A DNA stretch of 64,000 bases from Streptacidiphilus sp. P02-A3a (GTDB lineage Bacteria > Actinomycetota > Actinomycetes > Streptomycetales > Streptomycetaceae). Every line of letters begins with the position of its first letter. The stretch's first letter is position 1. Below, piece by piece: positions 9,422-23,011 of the stretch. Where the stretch lies: assembly GCF_014084105.1 (NCBI RefSeq), contig NZ_CP048289.1, positions 1,311,922 through 1,375,921 on the forward strand. Reading direction: 5' to 3'. The notes below the pieces were generated by a model. It had not been told where the DNA came from. It did not search any database and saw nothing but the letters and a program-made list of their open reading frames with translations. Made by a program: the position numbers and the translations under genes.

Positions 9422-10063
9422 ATGCCCAGCGGGCGCTACTCCTTCTACGACACCCATGACGACACCCCTCTCGGTGAAGAACGCTTCAGTTGTGCGCCGG
9501 GCCCGTCGGGGTGGCGCTACACCGCGCAGACCTTCGCGACCGACGGCAGCCCCGACGGCTCCGTCGACCTCACTCTTGACTCCCGAAGCCGACCGCTGCG
9601 TCTCGAACTGCGCCACGCCGGCTGGCAGGTCCGCGGCGGCACGCTCGACGGCCTCACCTGGGTCCGCTCGCACAGCGCCGACACCGACGGCACGCGCACG
9701 CGCGAGGGCAGCGACCGGGCCCACGCCTTCTCCGGCCGTTCGCCGGCCTTCCTCATCGCGACCGCCCGACTGCTGCGGCTCCGCCCTGGCGGCAGCGCCC
9801 GCCTGCGAGTCGTCGCCCTGACCGATCCGGTGCTCGCCCCGCGCACCCTGGACCAGGGCTGGACCCTCGAAGCGATCGAATCACACCCCACTGACAGCGG
9901 ACCGCTGGACGTCGAGCGCTACCGCGTCGCCGACCTGGCCACAGGTGAGGAGGGAGTGGTTCACCTGGCCGGTGACGTGGTGCTCGCGGCCCCAGGAGTC
10001 GAACTGGAGCAGTTGGAGACGCCGCCGAGCAAAACCGTTGACGAGGGTGGGGAGCCCGGGTAG
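9422..10063 (+). CDS. Conserved hypothetical protein, beta-rich
   Basis: A 213-residue soluble protein that I do not recognise as a named family. It begins MPSGRYSFYDTHDD at ATG 9422 with GGGAC upstream. The sequence alternates short hydrophobic strands and charged turns (RYTAQTFATDG, SVDLTLDSRSRPLRLELRH, WQVRGGTL, RLRVVALTDP, VERYRVADLATGEEG), which suggests a beta-barrel or beta-sandwich ligand-binding fold. There are no cysteine motifs, signal peptide or membrane segments. The 3' end (stop TAG 10061-10063) overlaps the -10 box of the first candidate rRNA promoter. It is separated from ahcY by a terminator, so it probably has its own promoter. Confidence 0.65.
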   Translation: MPSGRYSFYDTHDDTPLGEERFSCAPGPSGWRYTAQTFATDGSPDGSVDLTLDSRSRPLRLELRHAGWQVRGGTLDGLTWVRSHSADTDGTRTREGSDRAHAFSGRSPAFLIATARLLRLRPGGSARLRVVALTDPVLAPRTLDQGWTLEAIESHPTDSGPLDVERYRVADLATGEEGVVHLAGDVVLAAPGVELEQLETPPSKTVDEGGEPG

Positions 10064-10112
10064 GTTCGAGCGGTTGCCCGGATTGGACAGTCAGCGAGGT
10101 CCGGAGTAGTCT
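10038..10112 (+). promoter_or_regulatory. Candidate rRNA operon promoters P1 and P2
   Basis: P1 is TTGACG (10038-10043), 17 bp, TAGGTT (10061-10066); its upstream part lies inside the end of the preceding gene. P2 is TTGGAC (10083-10088), 18 bp, TAGTCT (10107-10112). Both fit the vegetative HrdB-type consensus, and tandem promoters are normal for streptomycete rrn operons. Confidence 0.6.
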
Positions 10113-10231
10113 CGAACACCTCGCGCTTCAAGAGGCATCGAAATTCAGCACGCATCAGGGCAGAAATGCCGGATGAATGCTGTCCCGAAGCTGAAGGAGC
10201 GTGCACCGCGAAAGCGGTCCGGAAAGCCTGA

Positions 10232-10324
10232 TAAGGTCCTCCGGAAGGGCAGCGGAAGTTGCCTTCGACCTAAGGTTTGAAACGAAAAGCTCCGGTTCGC
10301 CGGGGGATTCGGATCTGCTAAGGT
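10232..10324 (+). promoter_or_regulatory. Three TAAGGT boxes, further candidate rrn promoters
   Basis: Identical TAAGGT hexamers occur at 10232-10237, 10271-10276 and 10319-10324. Each is preceded by a TCCGG element, and the last two continue as TAAGGTTT followed by GAACGAA or GAAACGAA. They look like -10 boxes of additional rrn promoters, but no good -35 box is present, so an alternative or activator-dependent use is possible. Confidence 0.5.
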
Positions 10325-10388
10325 TTAGAACGAAGAACGAAGCGCCTGGAGAGACCGGTGAAAGGGTCTTGAAGGAAGCGTCCGTTCC

Positions 10389-10403
10389 TTGAGAACTCAA
10401 CAG
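10389..10403 (+). promoter_or_regulatory. rRNA leader antitermination-type box
   Basis: TTGAGAACTCAACAG matches the conserved actinobacterial rrn leader element associated with boxA-type antitermination. A near copy, TTGAGAACTGCACAG, lies in the 16S-23S spacer at 12356-12370. The rest of 10404-10563 is rRNA leader with no gene. Confidence 0.6.
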
Positions 10404-10563
10404 CGTGCCAAAAGTCAACGCCAGATATGTTGATACCCCGTCCGTTGATCGGACGAGGTTCCTTTGATGCACAAAACACTAGCGAGGACGCAGTGCACGG
10501 GATCGGCTATTCCGCCGGTTGCTGTGCCGCTCAACGCGTGTGGTGACCCGATTACGGGTAATC

Positions 10564-15509
<4,946 letters not shown>

Positions 15510-15588
15510 AGTTGCTACGCGTCCACTGTGTTGTTCTGAAGGAACGACCCCCGCTCCGTGAGGAGTGGTGTGCGGTCAACTTCATAGT

Positions 15589-15708
15589 GTTTCGGTGGTC
15601 ATAGCGTGAGGGAAACGCCCGGTTACATCCCGAACCCGGAAGCTAAGCCTCATAGCGCCGATGGTACTGCAGGGGGGACCCTGTGGGAGAGTAGGACGCT
15701 GCCGAACA
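15589..15708 (+). rRNA. rrf: 5S ribosomal RNA
   Basis: A 120-nt RNA with the typical GGTGGTCATAGCG start, CCCGAACCCGGAAG loop and closing helix (GTTTCGG paired near the 3' end with CCGAACA). It lies about 80 bp after the 23S gene in the same operon. Confidence 0.95.
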
Positions 15709-15715
15709 ACCTTTA

Positions 15716-15752
15716 CTGTAGGCCCCCTGACATCACGTCAGGGGGCCTACAG
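15716..15752 (+). terminator. rRNA operon terminator, 16-bp stem
   Basis: A perfect 16-bp inverted repeat (15716-15731 with 15737-15752) around ATCAC directly follows 5S rRNA. It also lies before the end of the convergent gene at 15894. Confidence 0.88.
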
Positions 15753-15893
15753 GCATTTCCGGACCAGCACGGGACGGCAGTATCTGTGCGGTGCGAGGCA
15801 GCGGACACGCTCTGGTGCGCTCGCTCGCGGGTGCGCCAAGCCCAGGAGAACCTGGCGCACCCGCTGCCTCATCAAACAGGGGAAGGAAGAGTC

Positions 15894-17102
15894 TCAGTGG
15901 CCGTACTGGGGAATGCCGACCGCAGCGGCCAGTTCGAGGTCAAGTGCCTCGCGACGGATGCGTTGGTCCACGTACAGCAGGGCCGAGAGCGCCGAGGTGA
16001 TCGGGATGGTCAGGGTCGAACTGAGCACGCCCACAACGGCGGTGAGCAGGAGACCAGCAGTTGACGTGCTGTCACTGTTGTTCATTGCCAGGTCCGCGAT
16101 GACCGTCGGTGAGAGGAGCAGGCCTGCGGCCATGTCGACCAGCAGGGTGACCACCAACGTCAGCGCGAAGACATGCCACCACGCGCCTCGGACCAGTCGA
16201 AGTGAACGACTGATCGCTGAGCGGAGTGTCTGCCGCTCCAGGGCCAACGCCGGCCCGGCGAGGTTGAGCGAAATGTAGAGCCAGAGGACGAGCAGTCCAC
16301 CGGGAACGGTCAGCAGTGCGAGCGACAGCACTGTTGAATCCGAGGCCCCGGTCAAGTCCGCGGCCACTGCGGGGGCGGCGAAGGCGGCCGCCACGGCCGA
16401 CAACGCCACGGTCACCACCGCGGCCAGGCCGAGCGAGCGCAGCAGCTGGGGGCGGACCTCTGACCAGGCCTCGCCGAGGGTGGCGCTTCTGCCGAGCACG
16501 GCGCGGCTGACGACGGGTGCGATCAGTGCCCCACCCAGTACGGCCGTGAAGACGGTGACCGGCAGCGTGATGGCGACGACCGGGAGCAGGTCCCTCAGCA
16601 ACTGGACTTCCTGGTGCAGCAGCTGTGCCGGGTCCGAAGCCGAGGCAGAGGGGATCGTGATCGTCGTCGAGTTGTCGAGGCCGAACCGACCGGCGACGGA
16701 GATCACTGCCTGGGTGACCAGGGCGACGGCCCCGGAGAGTACGAGTACCACTCGCCAGTACCGGCGGAGTACCGCGTAGGAGGCGCCGATCAGCTCGCCG
16801 AAGCGGAGCGGGCGCAGCGCGATGACTCCGGGTTTGGGGACCCAGCCGCCAGACCACTCCCAGCCGGCGACGGGGGCGGTGAAGGTGGCGGATGGGCGCC
16901 AGCCACCGCCGGTCGGCTGGGGACGGGTGGCTCGCTGGGTCGCCCGCCCCCGGCGCCCGGGCTGTTCCGGAAGCTCGGGCCTCTTGGTGCCGTGCGGCTC
17001 TGTACGGGTTGTGGGAGTGCCGCTGTCCGCGACCGGCGTGAGTGGTGCGGCGGGTTCGGGAGCGGCCGGCTCCAAGGGGCGCCCGCTCGGGGTGTCGGTC
17101 AT
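15894..17102 (-). CDS. Polytopic membrane protein, glycerophosphodiesterase-membrane-domain-like
   Basis: A 402-residue integral membrane protein. The first 100 or so residues are a Pro/Thr/Arg-rich cytoplasmic tail (MTDTPSGRPLEPAAPEPAAP) ending in a WEWSGGWVPKPGVIALRPLR segment; then come about six hydrophobic segments (VVLVLSGAVALVTQAVISV, LLPVVAITLPVTVFTAVLGGA, LGLAAVVTVALSAVAAAF, LALLTVPGGLLVLWLYISL, VFALTLVVTLLVDMAAGL, GLLLTAVVGVLSSTLTIPI). The LRPLRFGELIGASYAVLRRYW start and the YVDQRIRREALDLEL end are typical of actinobacterial membrane proteins labelled with the glycerophosphoryl diester phosphodiesterase membrane domain, which are not the hydrolase. The start is ATG 17102 with AAGGTGG upstream. 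It is divergent from mtrA across 258 bp; the function is unknown. Confidence 0.8.
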   Translation of the reverse strand: MTDTPSGRPLEPAAPEPAAPLTPVADSGTPTTRTEPHGTKRPELPEQPGRRGRATQRATRPQPTGGGWRPSATFTAPVAGWEWSGGWVPKPGVIALRPLRFGELIGASYAVLRRYWRVVLVLSGAVALVTQAVISVAGRFGLDNSTTITIPSASASDPAQLLHQEVQLLRDLLPVVAITLPVTVFTAVLGGALIAPVVSRAVLGRSATLGEAWSEVRPQLLRSLGLAAVVTVALSAVAAAFAAPAVAADLTGASDSTVLSLALLTVPGGLLVLWLYISLNLAGPALALERQTLRSAISRSLRLVRGAWWHVFALTLVVTLLVDMAAGLLLSPTVIADLAMNNSDSTSTAGLLLTAVVGVLSSTLTIPITSALSALLYVDQRIRREALDLELAAAVGIPQYGH

Positions 17103-17360
17103 GGCTGGGAGTCCACCTTTTGTGGGTGCCGAAGCGTGGTTCTGTGCGGCCAGATCGCGATCATCGTGTCACGGTGGACCGGCTCTGGAGGCTGTGTGGA
17201 GAGTGGGTGCACAGGTGTTCGCCAAGGAGTGGAGGCAGCTGGGATATTTGTCACTTTTGTCGGTAAAGTGCCTGGTCCTCGATGTGGAAACTTGAACGAG
17301 TGGCGGATCTCTCTGCCGACTGTGCCTCAGCTCACGTTTCCGCAATGAGACCATGGGGGC

Positions 17361-18038
17361 ATGAAGGGACGCGTCTTGATCGTCGATGACGACACTGCTC
17401 TGGCTGAGATGCTTGGCATCGTGCTGCGCGGGGAGGGTTTTGAGCCGTCTTTTGTCGCTGACGGCGACAAGGCTCTGGCCGCCTTCCGCGAGGTGAAGCC
17501 CGACCTGGTGTTGCTCGACCTGATGTTGCCGGGCAGGGACGGAATCGACGTTTGTCGTCAGATCCGTGCCGAGTCCGGCGTGCCGATCGTCATGCTCACT
17601 GCCAAGACCGACACGGTTGACGTGGTCGTCGGTCTTGAGTCCGGGGCGGACGACTACATGACCAAGCCTTTCAAGCCGAAGGAGCTGGTAGCCCGGGTAC
17701 GGGCGCGGCTTCGTCGCGCGGAGGAGCCGAGTCCCGAGCAGCTGTCGATCGGCGATCTGGTGATCGACGTGGCAGGACACTCGGTGAAGCGCGACGGGCG
17801 GGGCATTCCGCTGACGCCGCTGGAGTTCGATCTCCTGGTGGCGCTGGCCCGCAAGCCCTGGCAGGTGTTCACCCGTGAGGTGCTGCTGGAACAGGTCTGG
17901 GGCTATCGGCATGCCGCTGACACGCGGCTGGTGAACGTGCACGTCCAGCGTCTGCGCTCGAAGATCGAGCGGGACCCTGAGCGGCCCGAGATCGTCGTGA
18001 CCGTTCGCGGCGTGGGCTACAAGGCGGGACCGAGTTGA
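17361..18038 (+). CDS. mtrA: OmpR-family response regulator MtrA
   Basis: A 225-residue DNA-binding response regulator of the MtrAB system, which in actinobacteria links cell-cycle and envelope state to development, antibiotic and cell-wall genes. The receiver has the acidic pair Asp10-Asp11, phospho-acceptor Asp53, Thr80 and Lys102; the C-terminal winged helix has PLEFDLLVALARKPWQVFTREVLL, with the recognition helix in TRLVNVHVQRLRSKIE and the wing GVGYK. The length is normal. The start is ATG 17361 (MKGRVLIVDDD). One base separates its stop from the mtrB start, so the two are translated together and presumably driven from the 258-bp upstream gap. Confidence 0.97.
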   Translation: MKGRVLIVDDDTALAEMLGIVLRGEGFEPSFVADGDKALAAFREVKPDLVLLDLMLPGRDGIDVCRQIRAESGVPIVMLTAKTDTVDVVVGLESGADDYMTKPFKPKELVARVRARLRRAEEPSPEQLSIGDLVIDVAGHSVKRDGRGIPLTPLEFDLLVALARKPWQVFTREVLLEQVWGYRHAADTRLVNVHVQRLRSKIERDPERPEIVVTVRGVGYKAGPS

Positions 18039-18039
18039 T

Positions 18040-20082
18040 ATGACTAGTCGGACCCCCGCCGCGCCCGAGCCGGACGGCGGGCGGTCGGCTACCAGTGATG
18101 CGGACACGGGTGGCATGCGTTCACTTCTGAGGATGATCCAGCGCCGGGTGACCCGGCCGTTTCTGCGGCTGACCGGGCTATACCGCCGGTCCATCCAGCT
18201 CCGGGTGGTGGCCACCACGCTGGTGCTCTCGCTCGCGGTGGTGCTGGTGCTCGGCGTCGTGGTGATGAGCGCGGTCCGTAACGGACTGCTCGAAGCCAAG
18301 CAGGACGCCGCGAAGATCCAGGCCCAGAGCGGCTTCGCGGTCGCGCAGCGGGCGGCGGCCCAGCAGGACAGCACGTCCGGGCGTACCACCGGCGGTGTGG
18401 CGGCGACTGGGAGCGCCCAGTCGAACGCCGACAGTCAGGTGGACATCGGCACCTGGCTGACGCAGCAGGTCAGCCAGCTGGCGAACAGTGGCACCGGTGA
18501 GTACGCCTTGGTCGGTATGGTCCCGAGCACTGACGTCTGGGCACAGGCGACCGGAGCCGCGCCGGACGCCAACGGGCCCAGGGAGGTCGGCAACGTCGAT
18601 CCGACCGCCAGCATCCCCGCCGCCTTCCAGTACCAGGTCGCCGAGCATCCGGGAGCGACCCAGGAGCAGTACACCAGGATCCATGACCTGGACGACGGGA
18701 AGACGAGTGCGGGGCTGATCGTCGCCCAGCAGTTGTCCGTGGACGGCCAGTCCTACCAGCTGTACTACCTCTTCCCGTTCACCCTGGAACAGAACACGCT
18801 GAACCTGGTCACCAGCACGCTGGCCATGGCCGGGGTGTTCGTGGTGATCCTGCTGGGGGCGATCTCCTGGCTGGTGGTCCGCCAGGTCGTCACACCGGTG
18901 CGGATGGCGGCGGAGATCTCCGAGCGCCTGGCCGACGGCCGCCTTGAGGAGCGGATGAAGGTCTCCGGAACGGACGACATCGCGCGCCTCGGCGAGTCCT
19001 TCAACCGCATGGGCAGTGCTCTGCAGTCGCAGATCCGCCAGCTGGAGGAGCTCTCCCGGGTCCAGCGGCGCTTTGTCTCCGACGTCTCGCACGAGCTGCG
19101 GACCCCGCTGACAACCGTGCGGATGGCCGCCGACCTGCTGTACGAGTCGCGCGAGGACTTCGGCGACCCGGCGGCGGAACGATCCGCCGAACTGCTGCAG
19201 AACCAGCTGGACCGCTTTGAGTCGCTCCTCGCGGACCTGCTCGAAATCAGCAGGTTCGACGCGGGGGCGGCCATCCTCGACGCCGAGCCCGCGGACCTGC
19301 GGGACGTGGTGGCGCGGGTGATCGAGGGGGCCGAGCCGTTGGCGCGGACCAAGGGCAGTGCGGTGATCGTCCGAGGCGGCGACGAGCCGGTGGTGGCGGA
19401 GGTCGATCCGCGCCGGATCGAGCGGGTGCTGCGGAACCTCGTGGTCAACGCGCTGGAGCACGGCGAGGGGCGCGACATCGAGGTGCGTCTGGCCGCGGGG
19501 GACGGTGCCGTGGCCATCGCGGTGCGCGACCACGGGATCGGGCTCAAGCCGGGCGAGGCGTCCCGGGTGTTCAACCGGTTCTGGCGGGCCGACCCGGCCC
19601 GTGCGCGCACCACCGGCGGGACCGGGCTCGGCCTGTCGATCGCGCTGGAGGACGCCGCGCTGCACGGCGGCTGGCTGCACGCCTGGGGTGAGCCCGGCGG
19701 TGGTTCGCAGTTCCGGCTGACCGTCCCGCGCAACGCCGGTGGAGAGGTGCAGCGCTCGCCGATTCCGCTGGAGCCCGAGGACTCCCGCAGCAACCGGGGG
19801 CTGGACCTCGCGGGCATGCCCTACCGGAGGTCGGCCCGGCAGGCCGAGGTCATGGCCATGAACGAGTCGCTGGACCCCGGGGCAGCCCTCGGGGTGGGCC
19901 TCGGCTCCGGGCTGGGCGGGGTCCTGGGGTACGGTTCCGTGATCCCAGGTGTGTCCGGACGGATGCCGCTTCCGCCGAGCAATCCGGCGGACCTCGGGGT
20001 GGCCTCGGGGTACGGAGCCACCGGTGCGCAGGTCGTGGTCTCAAAGGAGGGGCGGGATGAGGGTGCGGCTGCGCAGGAGTAG
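18040..20082 (+). CDS. mtrB: Sensor histidine kinase MtrB
   Basis: A 680-residue membrane kinase that phosphorylates MtrA. In order: cytoplasmic N-terminus; transmembrane segment 1 near residues 52-75 (VVATTLVLSLAVVLVLGVVVM); an extracellular sensor region; transmembrane segment 2 near 260-285 (TSTLAMAGVFVVILLGAI); HAMP; the dimerization helix with His351 in FVSDVSHELRTPLTTVR; and the ATPase domain with N box NLVVNALEHGEG, DHGIG and GGTGLGLSIA. About 100 residues of low-complexity, Gly/Pro-rich tail follow the ATPase. The start ATG 18040 is one base after the mtrA stop. The 3' end overlaps lpqB by 26 bp in another frame, which fits tight coupling of the three genes. Confidence 0.96.
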   Translation: MTSRTPAAPEPDGGRSATSDADTGGMRSLLRMIQRRVTRPFLRLTGLYRRSIQLRVVATTLVLSLAVVLVLGVVVMSAVRNGLLEAKQDAAKIQAQSGFAVAQRAAAQQDSTSGRTTGGVAATGSAQSNADSQVDIGTWLTQQVSQLANSGTGEYALVGMVPSTDVWAQATGAAPDANGPREVGNVDPTASIPAAFQYQVAEHPGATQEQYTRIHDLDDGKTSAGLIVAQQLSVDGQSYQLYYLFPFTLEQNTLNLVTSTLAMAGVFVVILLGAISWLVVRQVVTPVRMAAEISERLADGRLEERMKVSGTDDIARLGESFNRMGSALQSQIRQLEELSRVQRRFVSDVSHELRTPLTTVRMAADLLYESREDFGDPAAERSAELLQNQLDRFESLLADLLEISRFDAGAAILDAEPADLRDVVARVIEGAEPLARTKGSAVIVRGGDEPVVAEVDPRRIERVLRNLVVNALEHGEGRDIEVRLAAGDGAVAIAVRDHGIGLKPGEASRVFNRFWRADPARARTTGGTGLGLSIALEDAALHGGWLHAWGEPGGGSQFRLTVPRNAGGEVQRSPIPLEPEDSRSNRGLDLAGMPYRRSARQAEVMAMNESLDPGAALGVGLGSGLGGVLGYGSVIPGVSGRMPLPPSNPADLGVASGYGATGAQVVVSKEGRDEGAAAQE

Positions 20083-21937
20083 CGTCCGGGGGCTGTCGGC
20101 GCTGGCGCTGGGGATGGTGCTCACGGGGTGCGCGACCATGCCCGACAGCGGAGCGCCGGGCCCGGACTCCGGCAGTCAGGAGACCACCAACCAGGCCAAC
20201 AACCGGCTGGTGGTGGTCGCCGTCCCGCCCCAGGCGGGGGAGGCCCCGGCGGAGCTGCTGGTCAGTTTCCTGGACGACCTGGTCAGCGATGAGCCGGACT
20301 ACAGCACTGCCAAGGAGTACCTGGCCGACCCCGGCGCCTGGGATCCCAGCGCGCGGGTGACGGTGCTGGACGAGATACGCCAGAGCCGGACGTCCGGAAG
20401 CCTGGCCAGCGGTAAGATCACCTACACGGTTTCGGGAACGGTCGACGCCATGCTCGACGCCGACCAGGACTACGTGCAGGGCAGCAACACCGAGGTCCAC
20501 GAGCAGTTCAGCTTCGTCAGGAACGCCAAGGGGAACTGGCAGATCACCGGCCTTCCGCCAGGGCTGATCATACGATCGGGGGACTTCCAGCGGCTCTACG
20601 AATCGGCGAACCTCTACTTCCCGGCGAACGGCTCGCACAACAGCAACGGTGTGCCGCCGCTGGTGGCCGATCCGATCTGGATGCGCAGCCGCATCGATCC
20701 GTTGGAGGACGCGGCGCGAGCACTGGTCAGCGGTTTTCCGGCGCAGCTGGGGTCGGTGGTCACCTCGGCGTTTCCGGCCGGAGTCTCGGTGGGCTCGGTT
20801 CTGCCCAATAGCGACGGCACCGCCAAAGTGGTGCTGAACTCCTCGGACAGGACGCTGCTGGACGACCAGAACGCCTGTACCGAGATGGCCGCCCAGATGT
20901 ACGCCACGCTGAGTTCGGTCCCGGTGCAGCAGGGCGAGCAGAGCAGTCAGCAGGTCTCCTCGGTCGCGCTGTACCAGGGCTCCGACGTCACCCAGAAGTG
21001 CTGGGTGGGCGGCAACAGCCCCTATGCCCCGGCGCAGGGGCCGGCTTCGACCGCGTACTTTGTCGACACGTCCGGTCATCTGAAGAGCCTGAACGTGGTG
21101 ACCGAGCACGTCGCGAGCGTGCCCGGCGTGCTGGAGCCCGCGAGTGCGGCCGGGATCAGCGCCTTCGCGGTCGCTCCTGGGAACGGTGGCCAGGTGGCGG
21201 TGATTCCGCATGACGGCCAGGACCTCTATGTGGGCACGCTGGCGGGTTCGGCGAGTTCGCAGCACTCCGCGCTGCACGGAAAGGCGCTCAGCAGTCCGAG
21301 CTGGGACGGGACCGGGACGTTGTGGGTGGTCGACAGCGATCCCACGGCGCCGTCGCAGGTGATGGCTCTGACGGCGGACGGCACCCATCGGGTCCCGGTC
21401 ACCGTGGAGGGCCTGCCCCCGGGCGGCTCGGTGGAGGGACTGCGGGTCTCCCAGGACGGCGCCAGGATCGCGCTGATCATCGGTGAGGGCAACCAGAGCA
21501 CGGTGGCCGTGGGCTGGGTGGAACGCTCTGGCCCGGCCGCCTCGCCGACCCTGACGGTTATCGGGCTGCGCTACATCGCGCTCTCCAAACTGACCAGTGT
21601 GCAGGCGGTGTCCTGGGCGGACGACGACAGTGTGATCGTGCTGGGGCAGTCGACCACGTCGGCCAAGGCGCTCTCGACCTGGGAGATGGACGGCTCGTCG
21701 GTGCTGATACCCGCCCCCGCCGCGCCGCAGGCGACCAGCGGGATGACCTCGGTGTCGGCGCTGGAGGCGGATCCCGACCCGGTCAAGGAACCTCTGATCG
21801 GCGACTCCTACGACGATCCGACCGACTCGGGCAAGGTCTACGTCTGGGGGACCGGCACCAACCCGACCTGGAAGAAACTACAGGTCCAAGGGCAGACCAC
21901 CGGCTCCGGCGGTCCGATGCCGAGCTATCCCGGCTGA
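20057..21937 (+). CDS. lpqB: Lipoprotein LpqB (MtrB-associated)
   Basis: A 626-residue lipoprotein. It has an N-terminal signal with lipobox LTGC (Cys25), a GerMN-type domain in the first half (region VTVLDEIRQSRTSGSLASG to PAGVSVGSVLPNSDGTAKVVL) and a beta-propeller-like second half. LpqB is known to bind the MtrB extracellular domain and tune MtrA phosphorylation, so it acts on the outer face of the membrane. The ATG at 20057 is preceded by an excellent AAGGAGG at 20044-20050 inside mtrB, which decides the start over longer open-frame options. Its last 13 bases overlap the end of the convergent comF-like gene. Confidence 0.94.
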   Translation: MRVRLRRSSVRGLSALALGMVLTGCATMPDSGAPGPDSGSQETTNQANNRLVVVAVPPQAGEAPAELLVSFLDDLVSDEPDYSTAKEYLADPGAWDPSARVTVLDEIRQSRTSGSLASGKITYTVSGTVDAMLDADQDYVQGSNTEVHEQFSFVRNAKGNWQITGLPPGLIIRSGDFQRLYESANLYFPANGSHNSNGVPPLVADPIWMRSRIDPLEDAARALVSGFPAQLGSVVTSAFPAGVSVGSVLPNSDGTAKVVLNSSDRTLLDDQNACTEMAAQMYATLSSVPVQQGEQSSQQVSSVALYQGSDVTQKCWVGGNSPYAPAQGPASTAYFVDTSGHLKSLNVVTEHVASVPGVLEPASAAGISAFAVAPGNGGQVAVIPHDGQDLYVGTLAGSASSQHSALHGKALSSPSWDGTGTLWVVDSDPTAPSQVMALTADGTHRVPVTVEGLPPGGSVEGLRVSQDGARIALIIGEGNQSTVAVGWVERSGPAASPTLTVIGLRYIALSKLTSVQAVSWADDDSVIVLGQSTTSAKALSTWEMDGSSVLIPAPAAPQATSGMTSVSALEADPDPVKEPLIGDSYDDPTDSGKVYVWGTGTNPTWKKLQVQGQTTGSGGPMPSYPG

Positions 21938-22647
21938 GCGGCGGAGCGCTTGACGGTGGCGGCCACCACGGCCGCCACCAGGACGTCCGCGCCCGCCTCG
22001 GACAGGGCTCGGGCGCCCTCGGCCAAGGTCGCGCCGGTGGTCACCAGGTCGTCCACCAGGATGATCCGGCCGTGGCCGAGGTGCCTATGTCGATGGGGCG
22101 GCACCGACAGGGCGCCGCGGAGGTTGCGCAGCCGGTCGGCGGCGCCCAGCCCGGCCTGGTCGGCCACCCGCCGGGACTGGCGCAGCGCGGGCAGCAGCCG
22201 GGACGGCACGCCCGCACCGCGCAGCCCGGCCGCCGCCGCGCGAGCGAGCCGCAGGGTGGGGTCGTGACCGCGGGCGCGCACGGTCGCGCGGGCCGAGGGG
22301 ATGGGGACGAGCAGGAGTGGCAGGGCGCGACTGGCGGCGTCGGGTGGGACGGCGCAGCGCACCGTTGCCGCCAGAGCGGTGCCGAGTGGTCGGGCCAGCC
22401 GCAGTGCTCCGCGTTCCTTGTGGGCGAGCAGGATCTGCCGGACCGCGCCCGCATAGGGGGTGGCCGCGAAGACCTCGGGGAGCTCGGCTGGAGCTGCCGA
22501 GGGGCGCGCGGGTGCTGGTTGCGCGCCCTCAAGCAGGCCGCGGCAGTCGGGGCAGAGCTGGGCGTGCGGTTGTTCGCAGCCCACGCAGTGAGCGGGAACA
22601 AGCAGGTCCAGGGCGGTGTCGAGCATCCGTACGGGCTTGCTGGTCAT
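21925..22647 (-). CDS. ComF-family phosphoribosyltransferase-like protein
   Basis: A 240-residue ComF-type protein. A zinc-ribbon near the N-terminus has cysteine pairs HCVGC and LCPDC; the rest is the type I phosphoribosyltransferase fold with the PRPP loop ILVDDLVTTGATL near the C-terminus. In naturally competent bacteria ComF helps handle incoming DNA; in streptomycetes the role is unknown. I place the start at ATG 22647 because GGAGGAGG sits at 22653-22660; the frame is open for 12 more codons upstream without support. It is convergent with lpqB and overlaps its end by 13 bp, so the two mRNAs are complementary there. Confidence 0.9.
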   Translation of the reverse strand: MTSKPVRMLDTALDLLVPAHCVGCEQPHAQLCPDCRGLLEGAQPAPARPSAAPAELPEVFAATPYAGAVRQILLAHKERGALRLARPLGTALAATVRCAVPPDAASRALPLLLVPIPSARATVRARGHDPTLRLARAAAAGLRGAGVPSRLLPALRQSRRVADQAGLGAADRLRNLRGALSVPPHRHRHLGHGRIILVDDLVTTGATLAEGARALSEAGADVLVAAVVAATVKRSAAQPG

Positions 22648-23011
22648 GGTGGCCTCCTCCGGTCGGGCAGAGCGGCGGACCAAGCGTGGTGCCTCGGCGG
22701 GCGGCGGCGCCGGGATTTTGCTGCGAGTTCACTCAAAAGGGGGTAGGACTGACGTGAGGGCTGTACAGGCTCCTGGGTCGCCGGGATTTTGGGAGGCCAG
22801 GACGTACGGCTGCCTCACGTGTCGCTTTCCTCCCTGTCGCTGACGGGCGGAACCCCTGGAACCGTTGTTTCATGGGGTTTCAATCACTTCCAGCGGGGAG
22901 GAGGTGGTGTGAGGGGCGGCCCACCCACCCCAGGCGGGTGGTGCTGCGTACTCGATGGGCTGCGCGGACCTGCGAGTCCGCCGGCGACAGCGCAAAGGAT
23001 CGGAGATCTGC
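22648..23011. other. Divergent gap comF-hpf
   Basis: These 364 bases hold the promoters of comF (minus) and hpf (plus). I see two GGAAC elements (22849-22853 and 22858-22862) and several short T runs before hpf, but no pair of boxes that I would assign to a particular sigma factor. No credible small gene is present. Confidence 0.5.
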
